Assembly: GCF_000695095.2 (NCBI RefSeq)
Contig: NZ_CP011454.1
Coordinates: 3,534,001 to 3,598,000 of the forward strand
DNA: 64,000 nt
Reading direction: 5' to 3'
DNA from: Gemmatimonas phototrophica
GTDB taxonomy: Bacteria; Gemmatimonadota; Gemmatimonadetes; Gemmatimonadales; Gemmatimonadaceae
Of the stretch, positions 1 through 8,496 are shown in pieces; the first letter of the stretch is position 1, and each line of letters starts with the position of its first letter. The notes under the pieces were generated by a model, which saw only the letters and a program-made list of their open reading frames with translations, was not told the origin of the DNA and ran no database searches. Made by a program: the position numbers and the translations under genes.

Positions 1-1170
1 CGGATTGAACGGCTTGATGTTGAAGGTCATCTGCCGCGGGTTGAACCAGGCGATACTGGGGCCGCTGCCGTGGCCACGATCGCCCACGCTGTGGCAGCCG
101 ATGTTCACCTCGACCTTGTCGTCGGTACCGACTTCGTTGAAGGTGCCCTGCATGCGGAATCCACCCTTGGTGATCTCCGCACGGAGCTGCTCCACCATGG
201 CGCCCGCTGTTGGACCGGGCTTGATGGTGCGGTGAATGATCTCGCGTACCTTCAGCGCGTTATCAAACGCGGTCTGAATGCCCTTGGGCGCGGCGGTCTC
301 ACCGGGCTTGAGCACGTAGGCCATACGCTTCACATCGGTCCACGTGTTCAGATAGCCCACACCCCAGTCAATTATGAGCAGGTCGCCGCGCTGAATGATG
401 CGGCCATTGCTGGTCGCCTCAATGCCCTTGGGGCCGGTGATATACACACTCGGCATATCGAAGCTCGAGCCCAGCCCGCGCTGCTGCAGCTGGTCCATCA
501 TCCACCACGCCACATCTTCCAGCGTGGTCACGCCTGGCGTGATGACTTCGTTGCTGAGCGCACGTTCGGCGATGCGCCGTGAGAGCTCACCGGCCTCGCC
601 GAGTGCCACCACCTGCGAGATGGGGAACCCCGAGCGATAGTCGCTCACCACCTTTTCGCTGCTCACCAGACGTGACGCGAGATCGGGGCCAATCTCTTTC
701 ACGAGGCGATCGTATGATGTTTTGGACAACCCGTCGGCGGCGCCCACCTCTTCCGACATGTTGATGGCAATGCGCTTGGGATTGCGCTCGGTGATGAACG
801 CCTTGAGGTTGGCCAGCGCCAACACCCGGTCGTACACCTTGCACCCTTCCAGCATGCCACCACTGGCACCAATCGCAATGCGCTCAATGCGGTCACCACC
901 ACGATCGGTGAAGATGTAGTAGCCCACACTCCCCACGTAGCCGCGCCCGAAGTCTTCGTACATCGGGTCGAACTGATTCTCCTTCTGCATCGTGATCCAC
1001 ATATCCACGCCGTTGTCGCGCAGGGCGCCAGGCAGGATCTTGTCGAACTTGTCACGACGAATCTGACAGAGCCGTTCCCACCGGACCTTGGCGGGCTCCG
1101 CGGCGGCCTGAGCGTGGACGAGCACTGGGGCGCAGAGCGCGGCAAAGACGAGGGCAAGTGAGGGTCGCAT
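1..1170 (-). CDS. M24 family metallopeptidase (Xaa-Pro aminopeptidase-like), C-terminus cut by the window
   Basis: The reading frame is open from an ATG at 1170 to the window edge, giving 390 residues with the stop outside. The first 20 or so residues form a signal peptide ending in VHAQ, so the enzyme is probably exported. A prolidase-type N-terminal domain covers roughly residues 25-200. The pita-bread catalytic domain follows, with the first metal-binding aspartates visible in IIDWGVGYLNTWTD and a conserved histidine in HSVGDRGHGSG. The two C-terminal glutamate ligands lie beyond the window. Members cleave the N-terminal residue preceding proline, or dipeptides with C-terminal proline, using two metal ions. 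It is separated from the upstream hydrolase by palindromic repeat copy A. Family assignment is firm; exact substrate is not. Confidence 0.88.
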   Translation of the reverse strand, partial: MRPSLALVFAALCAPVLVHAQAAAEPAKVRWERLCQIRRDKFDKILPGALRDNGVDMWITMQKENQFDPMYEDFGRGYVGSVGYYIFTDRGGDRIERIAIGASGGMLEGCKVYDRVLALANLKAFITERNPKRIAINMSEEVGAADGLSKTSYDRLVKEIGPDLASRLVSSEKVVSDYRSGFPISQVVALGEAGELSRRIAERALSNEVITPGVTTLEDVAWWMMDQLQQRGLGSSFDMPSVYITGPKGIEATSNGRIIQRGDLLIIDWGVGYLNTWTDVKRMAYVLKPGETAAPKGIQTAFDNALKVREIIHRTIKPGPTAGAMVEQLRAEITKGGFRMQGTFNEVGTDDKVEVNIGCHSVGDRGHGSGPSIAWFNPRQMTFNIKPFNP

Positions 1171-1231
1171 GCTCGGGAAGATGCCTGTGGACCCGCCCGG
1201 CGCAAGGACCCTCTAACTGCGGCGAGAGGGG

Positions 1232-1514
1232 CGGGACGGAGAGGTCTGAGGTCGGACTTTCGAGGTGCGATGGATATCGAGTGTGAGAGGCCAGATAAAA
1301 GCGAGCTGAGAAGTCCGAGTGCTGGCGTCTGCTCGTATGTGCCCCTCACGGGCCTTGGGTAACCACGGGGACGGCCGCTGTTCCAGCGGCGTCCGTGGGG
1401 GGCACATTCGTGCGGAGGCCACTACTCGCAGCTCTCACTGTCGTCGTTATCTCGACCCTCTCACATTCGATATCCATCGCACCTCGATAGTCCGACCTCG
1501 GACCTCCCCGTCCC
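1232..1514. repeat. Large palindromic repeat element, copy A
   Basis: This fills most of the 388-bp gap between the M24 gene and the hydrolase. Outer arms at 1232-1290 and 1456-1514 are inverted repeats of about 58 bp with roughly five mismatches, sharing the block gtgcgatggatatcga. Inside is a core of about 120 bp (about 1315-1420) that is itself palindromic: gtgcccctc pairs with gggggcac, and gccgctg-ttc-cagcggc forms the tip hairpin. The core is nearly identical to the reverse complement of the core in copy B. No open reading frame of its own is convincing. Confidence 0.9.
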
Positions 1515-1558
1515 ATTTCTGAGAGCGGTCGTCTCACTTCTGGCGCGAGACTATGGCA

Positions 1559-2500
1559 TCAGTTGGCGATGCTGCCCTGCGCCATGCGGTCGAGCACGGA
1601 GCTGACGAGTGCCCGCACTACTTCGGGGCGATTGGGTTGCACGTGTGGGCCCGCCATCCACACCATCGACTTGGGCTGTTCCGCCGCGGCGTACAGCGCG
1701 TCAACGGCCGTCCGCGGCAATCGCTCATCGTTGGCGGCATTGATCATCGCAAACGGGCGTGGGGCAATACGGGCCACCCACTTTTCCGGTGTGAGGTAAT
1801 GCCCGCCCACAATAACGTCGGCGAGCGTACCAGCCAGCGGCGCGAAGACCGCCGGCATGGATTCGCGCGCATTGTGCGCGAGGAGCTCTCTCGTTCGACC
1901 GGCACCATGCACACTCCACACATGCGTGATGCGCCTATCCAGCGCCGCGGCGACCGTCATGAACGGAGTGCCCAGGCTTGCCCCAACGCCATGCACTTCG
2001 CGCGTATCTACCCACGGTTGCGTCAGCAGCCAATCCAGCGCCAGCTGAATGGCCGGGGGCGTGTCATGGATAGCCTGACGAATATCTGGCGCCCACTTGA
2101 AGATCTCGAGGCCCTTCATGCGATGCGGGCCGGTATAGGGGTACGACATGGCCACCACCACACGCCCGCGCGTATCGGGAATGAGCCGCGCTGCATCGCG
2201 CCCGGTGGCGTGCCCGCCGAGTATCAGCACCAACGGCGACGCCCCTTCGGCCAGAGGGCGCTTGATGAGCATAGGGACCGTGATGCCGCTGCTCGACGTG
2301 ACGGTCACCGCCTCAATGAGGTGCCCCTCCTCCACCGACGCGCTGTCGCGCTCCACGCGAGCCACGGTGCCCCGTCGCTGCTGGAACGCACCGGTTGGAT
2401 CATCAAAGCGCAGAGCCAATCCGAACCCGCCCATGCCAGCCGCGCAGACGAGGGCCAGCCCGGTCGCCCCACGCCCCCACGGTCCCAATTTCCCCGCCAT
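1559..2500 (-). CDS. Exported alpha/beta hydrolase (dienelactone hydrolase / acetyl xylan esterase-like)
   Basis: 313 residues from an ATG at 2500, which has AGGAG seven bases upstream. The frame is open further upstream to 2794, but that part is repeat copy B and is not coding. Residues 8-30 are a hydrophobic signal/anchor segment. The nucleophile elbow is GASLG (serine near residue 174), and the likely acid and base are in NAANDERLP and AGPHVQ near the C-terminus, so the catalytic triad looks complete. The protein should hydrolyse an ester or similar bond outside the cytoplasm; the substrate is unknown. It stands alone between two copies of the palindromic repeat. Confidence 0.8.
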   Translation of the reverse strand: MAGKLGPWGRGATGLALVCAAGMGGFGLALRFDDPTGAFQQRRGTVARVERDSASVEEGHLIEAVTVTSSSGITVPMLIKRPLAEGASPLVLILGGHATGRDAARLIPDTRGRVVVAMSYPYTGPHRMKGLEIFKWAPDIRQAIHDTPPAIQLALDWLLTQPWVDTREVHGVGASLGTPFMTVAAALDRRITHVWSVHGAGRTRELLAHNARESMPAVFAPLAGTLADVIVGGHYLTPEKWVARIAPRPFAMINAANDERLPRTAVDALYAAAEQPKSMVWMAGPHVQPNRPEVVRALVSSVLDRMAQGSIAN

Positions 2501-2593
2501 TTGCTCTCCTTGGAACACAGACACCGGCAATACGCACGGACCGACAAGAAGTTCCTTGAAGGTAGATGGAAGAGGGCGTGACGGCGGGGTGCC

Positions 2594-2882
2594 GAAGTGA
2601 GACGAAGGTGTCTGAAGTCGGACTATCGAAATGTGATGGATATCGAGTGTGAGAGTGTCGAGATAACTACGACGATGAGAGGTGCGAGTGCTGGCCTCCG
2701 CACGAATGTGCCCCACACGGACGCCGCTGGAACAGCGGCCGTCCCCGTGGTTACCCAAGGCCCGTGGGGGGCACATACGAGCAGACGCCAGCACTCGGAC
2801 TTCTCAATTCGCTTTAGTCGGGCCTCTCACACTCGATATCCATCGCACCTCGATAGTCCGACCTCGAACCTCGGCCTCTCAC
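2594..2882. repeat. Large palindromic repeat element, copy B
   Basis: This fills the 399-bp gap between the hydrolase and the second HEAT gene. Arms at about 2594-2655 and 2821-2882 are inverted repeats carrying the same block as copy A (atggatatcgagtgtgagag). The core at about 2685-2795 is copy A's core in the opposite orientation, including the tip hairpin gccgctg-gaa-cagcggc. The outermost arm bases differ from copy A but stay partly complementary to each other within the copy. Homology to copy A continues a little past the right arm (ctgagggcggccgtctca). Confidence 0.9.
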
Positions 2883-2899
2883 ATCTGAGGGCGGCCGTC

Positions 2900-3712
2900 T
2901 CAGTCTCGCTGTCCGAGTCGCCGCTCAAGCCAGGCGATTGCGGCGGGCTCTCGAGTTTGCGCCAGCGCCGTTACGGCGGTCCGGCGCAGTTCCCGGTCGG
3001 GGAGTGTTTCGGCCAGCTTCTGCAGTGCCGGCACGGCTTCGTCTTTGGGCCGACGGGCAATGGCCATGATGGCAGCGCGCCGCACGTCGCGGTCGCCGGC
3101 CTCGTACGCAATGGAGTCGAGCGAGGCGGCAACCCGTTCGCCGACGAGTTCGCCCAGCCAGTGTACCGCGTTGCTGCGCACCTCCTGCGAGCGGGAGTCG
3201 TCGCGCGCGATTCTGAGTACCGCAGCGCCGGCATCGATGGAATCGCCCACCGTGGCAGCCTGCAGCGCACTCCGCGCCACCTTGTCCGATCCATGCTCGG
3301 CAACCGACAGCAGCCAGCCCCCGGCCTCACGGGCCGACAGGGCGCCAAGGTCGGTCACGCCGGTGTCGGCGCGCCACTTGCCGCCCACATACAACCGGAT
3401 GGCTTTGGTGTCCCCCTCTTCGCGCTGTACCACTACCCGCACCGGACCGCGATCGCAGGTGGTTTCCACCTCACGGTTGGCCACGGCCCCGCTCCACATG
3501 CCGTTGAAGGTGCCGCTGCGCCCATCGCGACTGCGATACCAGTTGGCGCCGTTGCCGCACACGCCTTCACCCGCGGCGTACGTAAAGCGCACGGTGCCGG
3601 TGCGCACCGCATTCACGCGCGCCTCAATGCCTTGCGCTTCTAGCCCCTGGGCACCCCACAGGGTGGCGCTCACCACGAGGGTGAGCGCCGAGCGTTGGAG
3701 CGTGGGGATCAT
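2900..3712 (-). CDS. Secreted HEAT-repeat protein, 270 aa
   Basis: Last gene of the ECF sigma operon; its ATG overlaps the stop of the preceding HEAT gene by four bases (ATGA). Residues 1-27 are a signal peptide ending in LEAQ. Residues 30-130 form a domain I do not recognise, with two cysteines (EGVCGNG and ETTCDRG) that could pair in the periplasm. From about residue 140 on there are four HEAT/PBS-lyase-type helical repeats, for example VRRAAIMAIARRPKDEAVP and LRRTAVTALAQTREPAAI. Such solenoids bind other proteins. No enzymatic motif is visible. Co-transcription with a larger HEAT protein suggests the two act together in the envelope, which is inference. Confidence 0.8.
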   Translation of the reverse strand: MIPTLQRSALTLVVSATLWGAQGLEAQGIEARVNAVRTGTVRFTYAAGEGVCGNGANWYRSRDGRSGTFNGMWSGAVANREVETTCDRGPVRVVVQREEGDTKAIRLYVGGKWRADTGVTDLGALSAREAGGWLLSVAEHGSDKVARSALQAATVGDSIDAGAAVLRIARDDSRSQEVRSNAVHWLGELVGERVAASLDSIAYEAGDRDVRRAAIMAIARRPKDEAVPALQKLAETLPDRELRRTAVTALAQTREPAAIAWLERRLGQRD

Positions 3713-5556
3713 TTGTTGATGATGTCCTGGAGCAGCGCGATGGCGCGCGGATCCTTGGTGCGGGAGAGGTAGCTCACCGCGCTGCGACGCAGCTCCGCAT
3801 TCTTCTCGTTCTTCGCGACATCGAGCAGCTTGTCGATGCCGGCGTTGTCGCGCAGGGAGACGAGGGATGAGAGGGCCTGACGGCGCAGCTCCCCTTCGTC
3901 CACCTTGTCATAGATCTGCGAGAGCGAGGCCGCGATGATGGCGCCATTGGGCCGACCCGCCGCATCGGCTGAGGCACTGCTGCCGGCCGCTGGTGCCATG
4001 ACCGTAACGCCGGCACTATTCCGTGTTTGCGCCACGACCCGCGGGGCCCAGTTGCTGAAGCCTCCGCCGGACGCGATGTAGGAGATGGCCGTGCGCCGAA
4101 TTTCCAGCGTTTCCCGTCCATCAAGTGCAATACTCTGCAGCATCGCGCGTGAGTCATCGGAACGGGTCGCCACCACCGCACGCAGTACCTGCTGCTTGAA
4201 CGGCACGCTGTTGGCTTTGCCGTACAGATCCTTCAGGAACGGCAGGCGATCAGATCCTGAAGTCGAGCGACTGACATACCACATCAGCGCTTCGCCACGC
4301 AATTCGTCCGACGTGCGACTGTCCATCGTGATTTCACGCAGGGTCGCCACCGCCCGCTCCGACCTGGAGCGCGACAGCGCGTACACGGCGCGTTTGCGCA
4401 ACTCGAGGTCACTCCCGTCCTTAGCCAGATCGATGAGCATATCCACCGCTTCATCGGTGGGCACGTTGGCCAACCAGAACACCGCCTGTTCGCGTACTTC
4501 CTTGTCAGGATCGTTCTTGGCCGCCTGCACCAGCAGCGAGGCCGCTTCCGGCTGCTTCTGGCGCGCCACCATCCACACCGCGGTGCGACGCAGCGCCTGG
4601 GTGCAGGGCTCGCGACGGGCCAGCACCTTTTTTAGGATGGGCATGGCCTGCTCAGGCGCCATCTGCGAGAGCGCGTTCAACGCTTCAATGCGTTCGTCCT
4701 CTTCGGCGCGGGGGCAGCCGTCGTCGGCCGCCCGCTGGGCCCGACCGGCAATGGTGGTGGCCATCTGTTCATCACCGCGACGGGCCAGCATGCCACTGAT
4801 GCGCGCGCTGAGAGCGGCGGCATCACCACGCGTCGCGGCACGAGGATAATCGCGCTGCTGCAGGCCAAGCGCGTCCTGCGCTAAACGCAGGTTGGTCTCA
4901 CCACCCTGTCGCTGCAGCGCGAACGCTTCCCAGTAGGGCGCGTCGGACGCGTAGCTGCTTTTCGGATACTTCTGCCGAATTTCCTTGAAGAGTTCAGCGG
5001 CTCGGCTGTAGCTGTTGCCGGAGAGCGCCTTGCGCGCATCGCGGTACAACGAGTCGGCGGGATCCTGTGCATCCCACGGCGCCGGGGCTTCCGTGCGATA
5101 GCCACTGCGCCATGACGCCGAGCGCCCGTCGCCCGCCAGACTGGCCAGCGCTTGTCCGCGCGCGGCCAGTTCGACCATGTCCGTGGTGTTGAGCGCCGCC
5201 AGCTCGCGGGCCAGTTCCGCCGACGCCGCCCTCATGACGTCTCCACTCATGGTCATCGCCACATCGGCCCGCGCCAACTCGCCCGCCTGCATGGCGGCCA
5301 TGGGGGCCAGAGCGCGAGCCATCTCCACGCCTGCCCGGGCCATTTCGAGACTTGCCCGGGACATGTCGAGCTGGTCGAGCCCAAACGCCATTGGCGCGGT
5401 GGCGGGCGCGGGTGCCGCTGGCGCAGGCGGGGCCGCCGGTGCGGGCGCTGGGACAGGCACCGGGCGTGGCGCGCGTGGCGGCTGCGCCGACAACGCAGAG
5501 CCAACCAGCCAGGGCAGAACCAGTGCGAGGGTGCGATTCACCTGTTGCATGGACAT
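3709..5556 (-). CDS. Secreted HEAT-repeat / TPR-like protein, 615 aa
   Basis: Begins with a signal peptide (about 24 residues, ending ALSAQ), then a Pro/Ala linker and a helical segment rich in MARA motifs (residues 60-130). A YbgF/TPR-like repeat follows at about 175-250 (SLYRDARKAL, AAELFKEIRQKYPKSSYA). The C-terminal half (about 290-615) is a run of HEAT repeats such as LRRTAVWMVARQKQPEAASL and LRRSAVSYLSRTKDPRAIAL. Its start shares one base with the stop of the upstream anti-sigma gene (TGATG), with GGAGGAG just ahead. Probably an envelope scaffold or a sensor whose state feeds back on the sigma factor encoded in the same operon; that role is inference. Confidence 0.82.
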   Translation of the reverse strand: MSMQQVNRTLALVLPWLVGSALSAQPPRAPRPVPVPAPAPAAPPAPAAPAPATAPMAFGLDQLDMSRASLEMARAGVEMARALAPMAAMQAGELARADVAMTMSGDVMRAASAELARELAALNTTDMVELAARGQALASLAGDGRSASWRSGYRTEAPAPWDAQDPADSLYRDARKALSGNSYSRAAELFKEIRQKYPKSSYASDAPYWEAFALQRQGGETNLRLAQDALGLQQRDYPRAATRGDAAALSARISGMLARRGDEQMATTIAGRAQRAADDGCPRAEEDERIEALNALSQMAPEQAMPILKKVLARREPCTQALRRTAVWMVARQKQPEAASLLVQAAKNDPDKEVREQAVFWLANVPTDEAVDMLIDLAKDGSDLELRKRAVYALSRSRSERAVATLREITMDSRTSDELRGEALMWYVSRSTSGSDRLPFLKDLYGKANSVPFKQQVLRAVVATRSDDSRAMLQSIALDGRETLEIRRTAISYIASGGGFSNWAPRVVAQTRNSAGVTVMAPAAGSSASADAAGRPNGAIIAASLSQIYDKVDEGELRRQALSSLVSLRDNAGIDKLLDVAKNEKNAELRRSAVSYLSRTKDPRAIALLQDIINK

Positions 5557-6296
5557 CAGTCTCCTCCGTAAATGGCGCCGTCGGCAGCAGACGAAGCCGT
5601 GACCAACGCGTTCACGCGCGTCAGCAGATTGGTTTCGCGCAAGGTTTCGCGCGGGGCGTTTTGTGTTTCCGGTGCGGTGGAGCGCGCCTGGATGACCTGC
5701 AACAACACCAGCTCAAGGTCCTGCAACAGCCGACGCGTGCGTTCATCGCGCAGCTGCGGTTGATCGAGTAACAGGCGGGTCGTGGTAAGCAGCTCTTTGG
5801 CCAACGGGCCCAGTGCGGCTTCGCCCCGACCAGCGGGGGAATCGTCGCGCACCGACGTAAGCAGCGTCACGGTGCGTACGAGATGTTCCTGCATCGCGAC
5901 GCGCGCCGGGTCGGTGTTGAACATCGCCAACGCTTCTCCTGCCCGCGCCGCGCTATCGGCCGCCGCAGTAGCAGAGGGCACCGCCGATGGCACGACATAG
6001 CGTCCGATACCAACACCCGCGACCAGCACAGCAGCCGCCGCAGCGATCTGTCGCGTATACCGCGAGAAACCCGGGCGACGCGATGCCGTAACCGCTGCCG
6101 GCACGACGATAGCGGTCTCGGCTTCTTCCCGACGCGCCCGTTGAATGCGTGCCCACATCATGTCGCGCGGCACCTCGACGGTCTCGTCAAGTTCGTCGGC
6201 GGCGTTGCGGACGAGCGCAAGCATCCACGGATCGAGCGGCGCATGGGGCACGCCGTCGTCCTCGTTGTGTGGGGGCTGATTGGTGGGGCTGGTCAT
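5556..6296 (-). CDS. Putative membrane-bound anti-sigma factor
   Basis: 246 residues from the ATG at 6296, which has AAGGAG upstream and overlaps the sigma gene stop as ATGA; a longer upstream frame exists but lacks a better start. Residues 1-80 are cytoplasmic and acidic, 84-103 form one membrane helix (IAAAAAVLVAGVGIG), and the rest is a helical extracytoplasmic region (ELLTTTRLLLDQPQ). The HxxxCxxC zinc finger of many anti-sigma factors is absent. The call therefore rests on topology and position directly after an ECF sigma factor. Release of the sigma factor would need a signal sensed by the C-terminal domain or the HEAT proteins encoded next. Confidence 0.65.
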   Translation of the reverse strand: MTSPTNQPPHNEDDGVPHAPLDPWMLALVRNAADELDETVEVPRDMMWARIQRARREEAETAIVVPAAVTASRRPGFSRYTRQIAAAAAVLVAGVGIGRYVVPSAVPSATAAADSAARAGEALAMFNTDPARVAMQEHLVRTVTLLTSVRDDSPAGRGEAALGPLAKELLTTTRLLLDQPQLRDERTRRLLQDLELVLLQVIQARSTAPETQNAPRETLRETNLLTRVNALVTASSAADGAIYGGD

Positions 6297-6907
6297 GCGG
6301 ACTCCTTGCCGAGGCACAACGCGTTGGTTGGCGCAAACGCCGCCAACGCATTGCGCAACTTCTCGCGGGCTCTGAAGAGTTGTGACTTGCTGGTGCCAAT
6401 GGCGCACCCCAGGGCGTCGCTGATCTCTTCGTGGGTAAATCCTTCCACGTCGTGCATCACGAACACGCGGCGTGTGCCTTCGGGGAGCGCGGCTATCGCG
6501 GCCTTGAGACGAGTCTTGAGGTCGGGATCACTGTGCTCGGCACCGTTGGTGGCCACGGTGGTGGCCTCTTCGAGCGGCGCGGCAAACGCTTCACGGCGTT
6601 TGTGGGTGCGCAGTCCGTTGAGGGTGACCGACACGGCGATGGCGTGGAGCCAGCTCCCCAGCGCCGCGTCGCCGCGGAACTGGTCGAGCCGATTGAACGC
6701 CCGCAGAAAGGTGTCCTGCGTCCATTCCTGGGCGAGCTCCGGGCGTCCGCACATCCGGTGGATGAGGCGATAGATCCGGTCCACGTGACGCTCATAGAAC
6801 TGCCGTTCCGCCGCAGGATCGCGGGCCCGGAGCCGGGCCAGCAGTTCTGCGTCAGTCGGCGGTGCCTCGAGGGTCACCGCGCCGTCGTCGTGTCGGTGCG
6901 CATGCAT
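6293..6907 (-). CDS. ECF-family RNA polymerase sigma factor (sigma-70, region 2 and 4)
   Basis: 204 residues if the ATG at 6907 is used; an in-frame TTG at 6937 is an alternative and neither has a clear ribosome binding site. Region 2 is at about residues 20-95 (YERHVDRIYRLIHRMCG, EWTQDTFLRAFNRLDQF) and region 4 at about 130-190 (LPEGTRRVFVMHDVEG, HEEISDALGCAIGTSKSQL). There is no region 3, as expected for ECF factors. It heads a four-gene minus-strand operon with anti-sigma and two HEAT-repeat genes, all joined by start/stop overlaps. The N-terminus has a short His-rich stretch (MHAHRH) whose relevance is unclear. The operon is probably autoregulated, but I could not identify a promoter. Confidence 0.93.
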   Translation of the reverse strand: MHAHRHDDGAVTLEAPPTDAELLARLRARDPAAERQFYERHVDRIYRLIHRMCGRPELAQEWTQDTFLRAFNRLDQFRGDAALGSWLHAIAVSVTLNGLRTHKRREAFAAPLEEATTVATNGAEHSDPDLKTRLKAAIAALPEGTRRVFVMHDVEGFTHEEISDALGCAIGTSKSQLFRAREKLRNALAAFAPTNALCLGKESA

Positions 6908-7011
6908 GTGCGGGCTAAAGACAGCGTGGACCCGCAAAAAGGTTGCATGGGGCCCTCCTCAGATCGCGGAGGGGAGAGGTGAGACGGGAGACCGGCGAGG
7001 CGGGACGCAGA

Positions 7012-7140
7012 CGGTGAGAGCGTTGCGAGCCCCGAGGTGCGATGGATATCGAATGTGAGCGGCCAGACAACGACGACAATGAGAAGTGCGAGTGCTGGCG
7101 TCTGCTGGTAACTGCGGGGGGCACGGCCGCTTGTCAGCGG
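7012..7140. repeat. Half copy of the palindromic repeat element, copy C
   Basis: The left half of the element is present (gaggtgcgatggatatcga, then gagaagtgcgagtgctggcg and tctgct). The right inverted arm is missing. The tip hairpin is retained in altered form (gccgcttgtcagcggc). The remainder of the 392-bp gap between the sigma factor and the 227-aa gene holds this half copy, the GC hairpin listed next, and nothing coding that I recognise. Confidence 0.8.
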
Positions 7141-7157
7141 CGTGCGGCTCGTGGCTG

Positions 7158-7266
7158 GGGGCGGGCGGGGGCCCGGACGGGCGAGCATCTGGCAGGGGCG
7201 ATGCCGGCGCCGTCAGGCGCGCGGCCGCCCCGAAGTGGCTCGACCGTCTGGGCCCCCGCCCGCCCA
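7158..7266 (-). terminator. Long GC-rich hairpin downstream of the 227-aa gene
   Basis: Arms 7158-7186 and 7238-7266 pair over about 28 bp with two mismatches (gggcgggcgggggccc against its complement); the loop is about 50 bases. It lies 34 bases past the stop of the minus-strand gene at 7300-7983. It has no T-tract, so it may act as a transcript 3' end or an insulator rather than a standard intrinsic terminator. Confidence 0.55.
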
Positions 7267-7299
7267 CAACCCCGCTACGCAGCAAGCAACGGAGCGGGT

Positions 7300-7983
7300 C
7301 TACCGCACCGCGTCCGACACCTTTTGGCCTTGCGGGACCACGAGGGGCTGGGCCGGGCCGGCGCCGAGTGCCTTGCCGGGCTCGCTCATGACGCGCGTGA
7401 GGAATCGCTGCCCTTCGCCAATGCGCTCTACCTCAATGGCCATGCTTTCGATGGACTGTCCCATCTGCTCCAGTCGGTCGGTGACCTCGCGCGGAATGGG
7501 CGCGATGACCGTGGCGCCGCGCTTCCAGATGCGCCGGGCGTAGGCAATGGCGATGGGGGCTAGCACAAAAATTGTGAAGACGATCGGGACGGCAAAGATT
7601 TCGTCGGGTGGCCCGGACCGGGGCGGCGGCGGCGGCTCCTCCACGACAGCACCCGGCACCGAGGCCGCCTTCGATACCGCCAGATCAGCCTGATCGATCT
7701 GCTTTTCGAGCGACGAAATCCGGGCGTCCGTTTCCTTGAGGCGGGCGGCCAGACCGTCGCGGTCGGGAGCCGTGATGTCCTCCGCTTTCAGCCACCGGGC
7801 GATTTCGTTGCGCTGATCCTGCACCCGCTCCAACTGATCTCGCAGCACGTCACGCTGGGCTTCCATGCCCTTGAGGACCGCCGTGGGAGACGCGCCCTCG
7901 AGCGCCTTCAGCGCCTCGCCCGAGACGGGGAATTCACTGACCGTCGTGGGGGGAGAGGGCGGCGACGGGGGCGTGGGTTGCAT
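7300..7983 (-). CDS. Coiled-coil membrane protein of unknown function, 227 aa
   Basis: I do not recognise the family. Residues 1-15 are Pro-rich. Residues 35-105 are a charged heptad-like coiled coil (EAQRDVLRDQLERVQDQRNE, RISSLEKQIDQADLA). A Pro-rich linker follows (EEPPPPPRSGPPDE), then one membrane helix at about 128-150 (VPIVFTIFVLAPIAIAYA). The C-terminal segment is again helical (REVTDRLEQMGQSIESM). There is no signal peptide, so the protein is probably a single-pass inner-membrane protein. It sits 117 bp downstream of the MerC-like gene on the same strand, and co-transcription is possible. Confidence 0.75.
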   Translation of the reverse strand: MQPTPPSPPSPPTTVSEFPVSGEALKALEGASPTAVLKGMEAQRDVLRDQLERVQDQRNEIARWLKAEDITAPDRDGLAARLKETDARISSLEKQIDQADLAVSKAASVPGAVVEEPPPPPRSGPPDEIFAVPIVFTIFVLAPIAIAYARRIWKRGATVIAPIPREVTDRLEQMGQSIESMAIEVERIGEGQRFLTRVMSEPGKALGAGPAQPLVVPQGQKVSDAVR

Positions 7984-8100
7984 GAGACGGACGGGGCTTT
8001 GGGAAAAACAGGCGAGTTACCGGATGGCCGACAGCCATCATTCCTGAACCCGTACGTTCAGCCGCAGCGTCGGTTTCGGCAACCGCCGCCCCACGCAGAC

Positions 8101-8496
8101 TCAAGCCAGCAGCAACCGCGCGTTCTTCCAGTGAGCGCGGACCACACAAAACGCCCCGGCCACGACGGCGAGCACTTCGAGGGCCGGCGAGGGGGCGAGC
8201 GGACGGACAACGAGCAGCAGCACCATGCCGCCGGCGAACCAGGCCGCGGGCTGCCACGACCTATGGCGCCGTACGGCGTGCCCCAGACTGACCAGCCCCA
8301 GTACCAGTGCCACGGTGAGGAAAGCACCCTCCACCCACCCGGCGGCCAGTCCGGCGGCGCCCATGGCGCTAAGCGCCCCCATGAGCAGCGCCGTGGCCGC
8401 ACAGTGGATGGCGCACAGCGTACTGGTGGCCATGCCGAGGCGATCGAGCCAGGGCATGGTGAGCGCGGAGCGTTCCGGGGCGACAGGGCTGCACAT
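8101..8496 (-). CDS. MerC domain-containing membrane protein
   Basis: 131 residues from the ATG at 8496. A longer frame starts at 8520, but those codons overlap a promoter and operator, so I prefer the shorter form (MCSPVAPERS). The first membrane segment carries the MerC-type metal motif CAIHCAAT, and three more hydrophobic segments follow, giving a four-helix inner-membrane protein. Classical MerC imports mercuric ion; chromosomal MerC-domain proteins outside mer operons are poorly characterised. Divergence from Cys-free L31 and a Fur/Zur-like box at its promoter suggest a role in zinc or copper homeostasis rather than mercury resistance; that is inference. Confidence 0.82.
   Translation of the reverse strand: MCSPVAPERSALTMPWLDRLGMATSTLCAIHCAATALLMGALSAMGAAGLAAGWVEGAFLTVALVLGLVSLGHAVRRHRSWQPAAWFAGGMVLLLVVRPLAPSPALEVLAVVAGAFCVVRAHWKNARLLLA

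Noticed and set aside
1319-1522. Small ORFs with similar peptides (starting MLASARMCP) at 1319-1522 on the plus strand and within 2682-2794 on the minus strand.
   Set aside because: They are translations of the shared repeat core; no ribosome binding site, and the similarity is explained by the DNA repeat.
2501-2794. N-terminal extension of the hydrolase to 2794.
   Set aside because: The extra 98 residues are repeat copy B read through; the ATG at 2500 has a proper Shine-Dalgarno and begins a signal segment.
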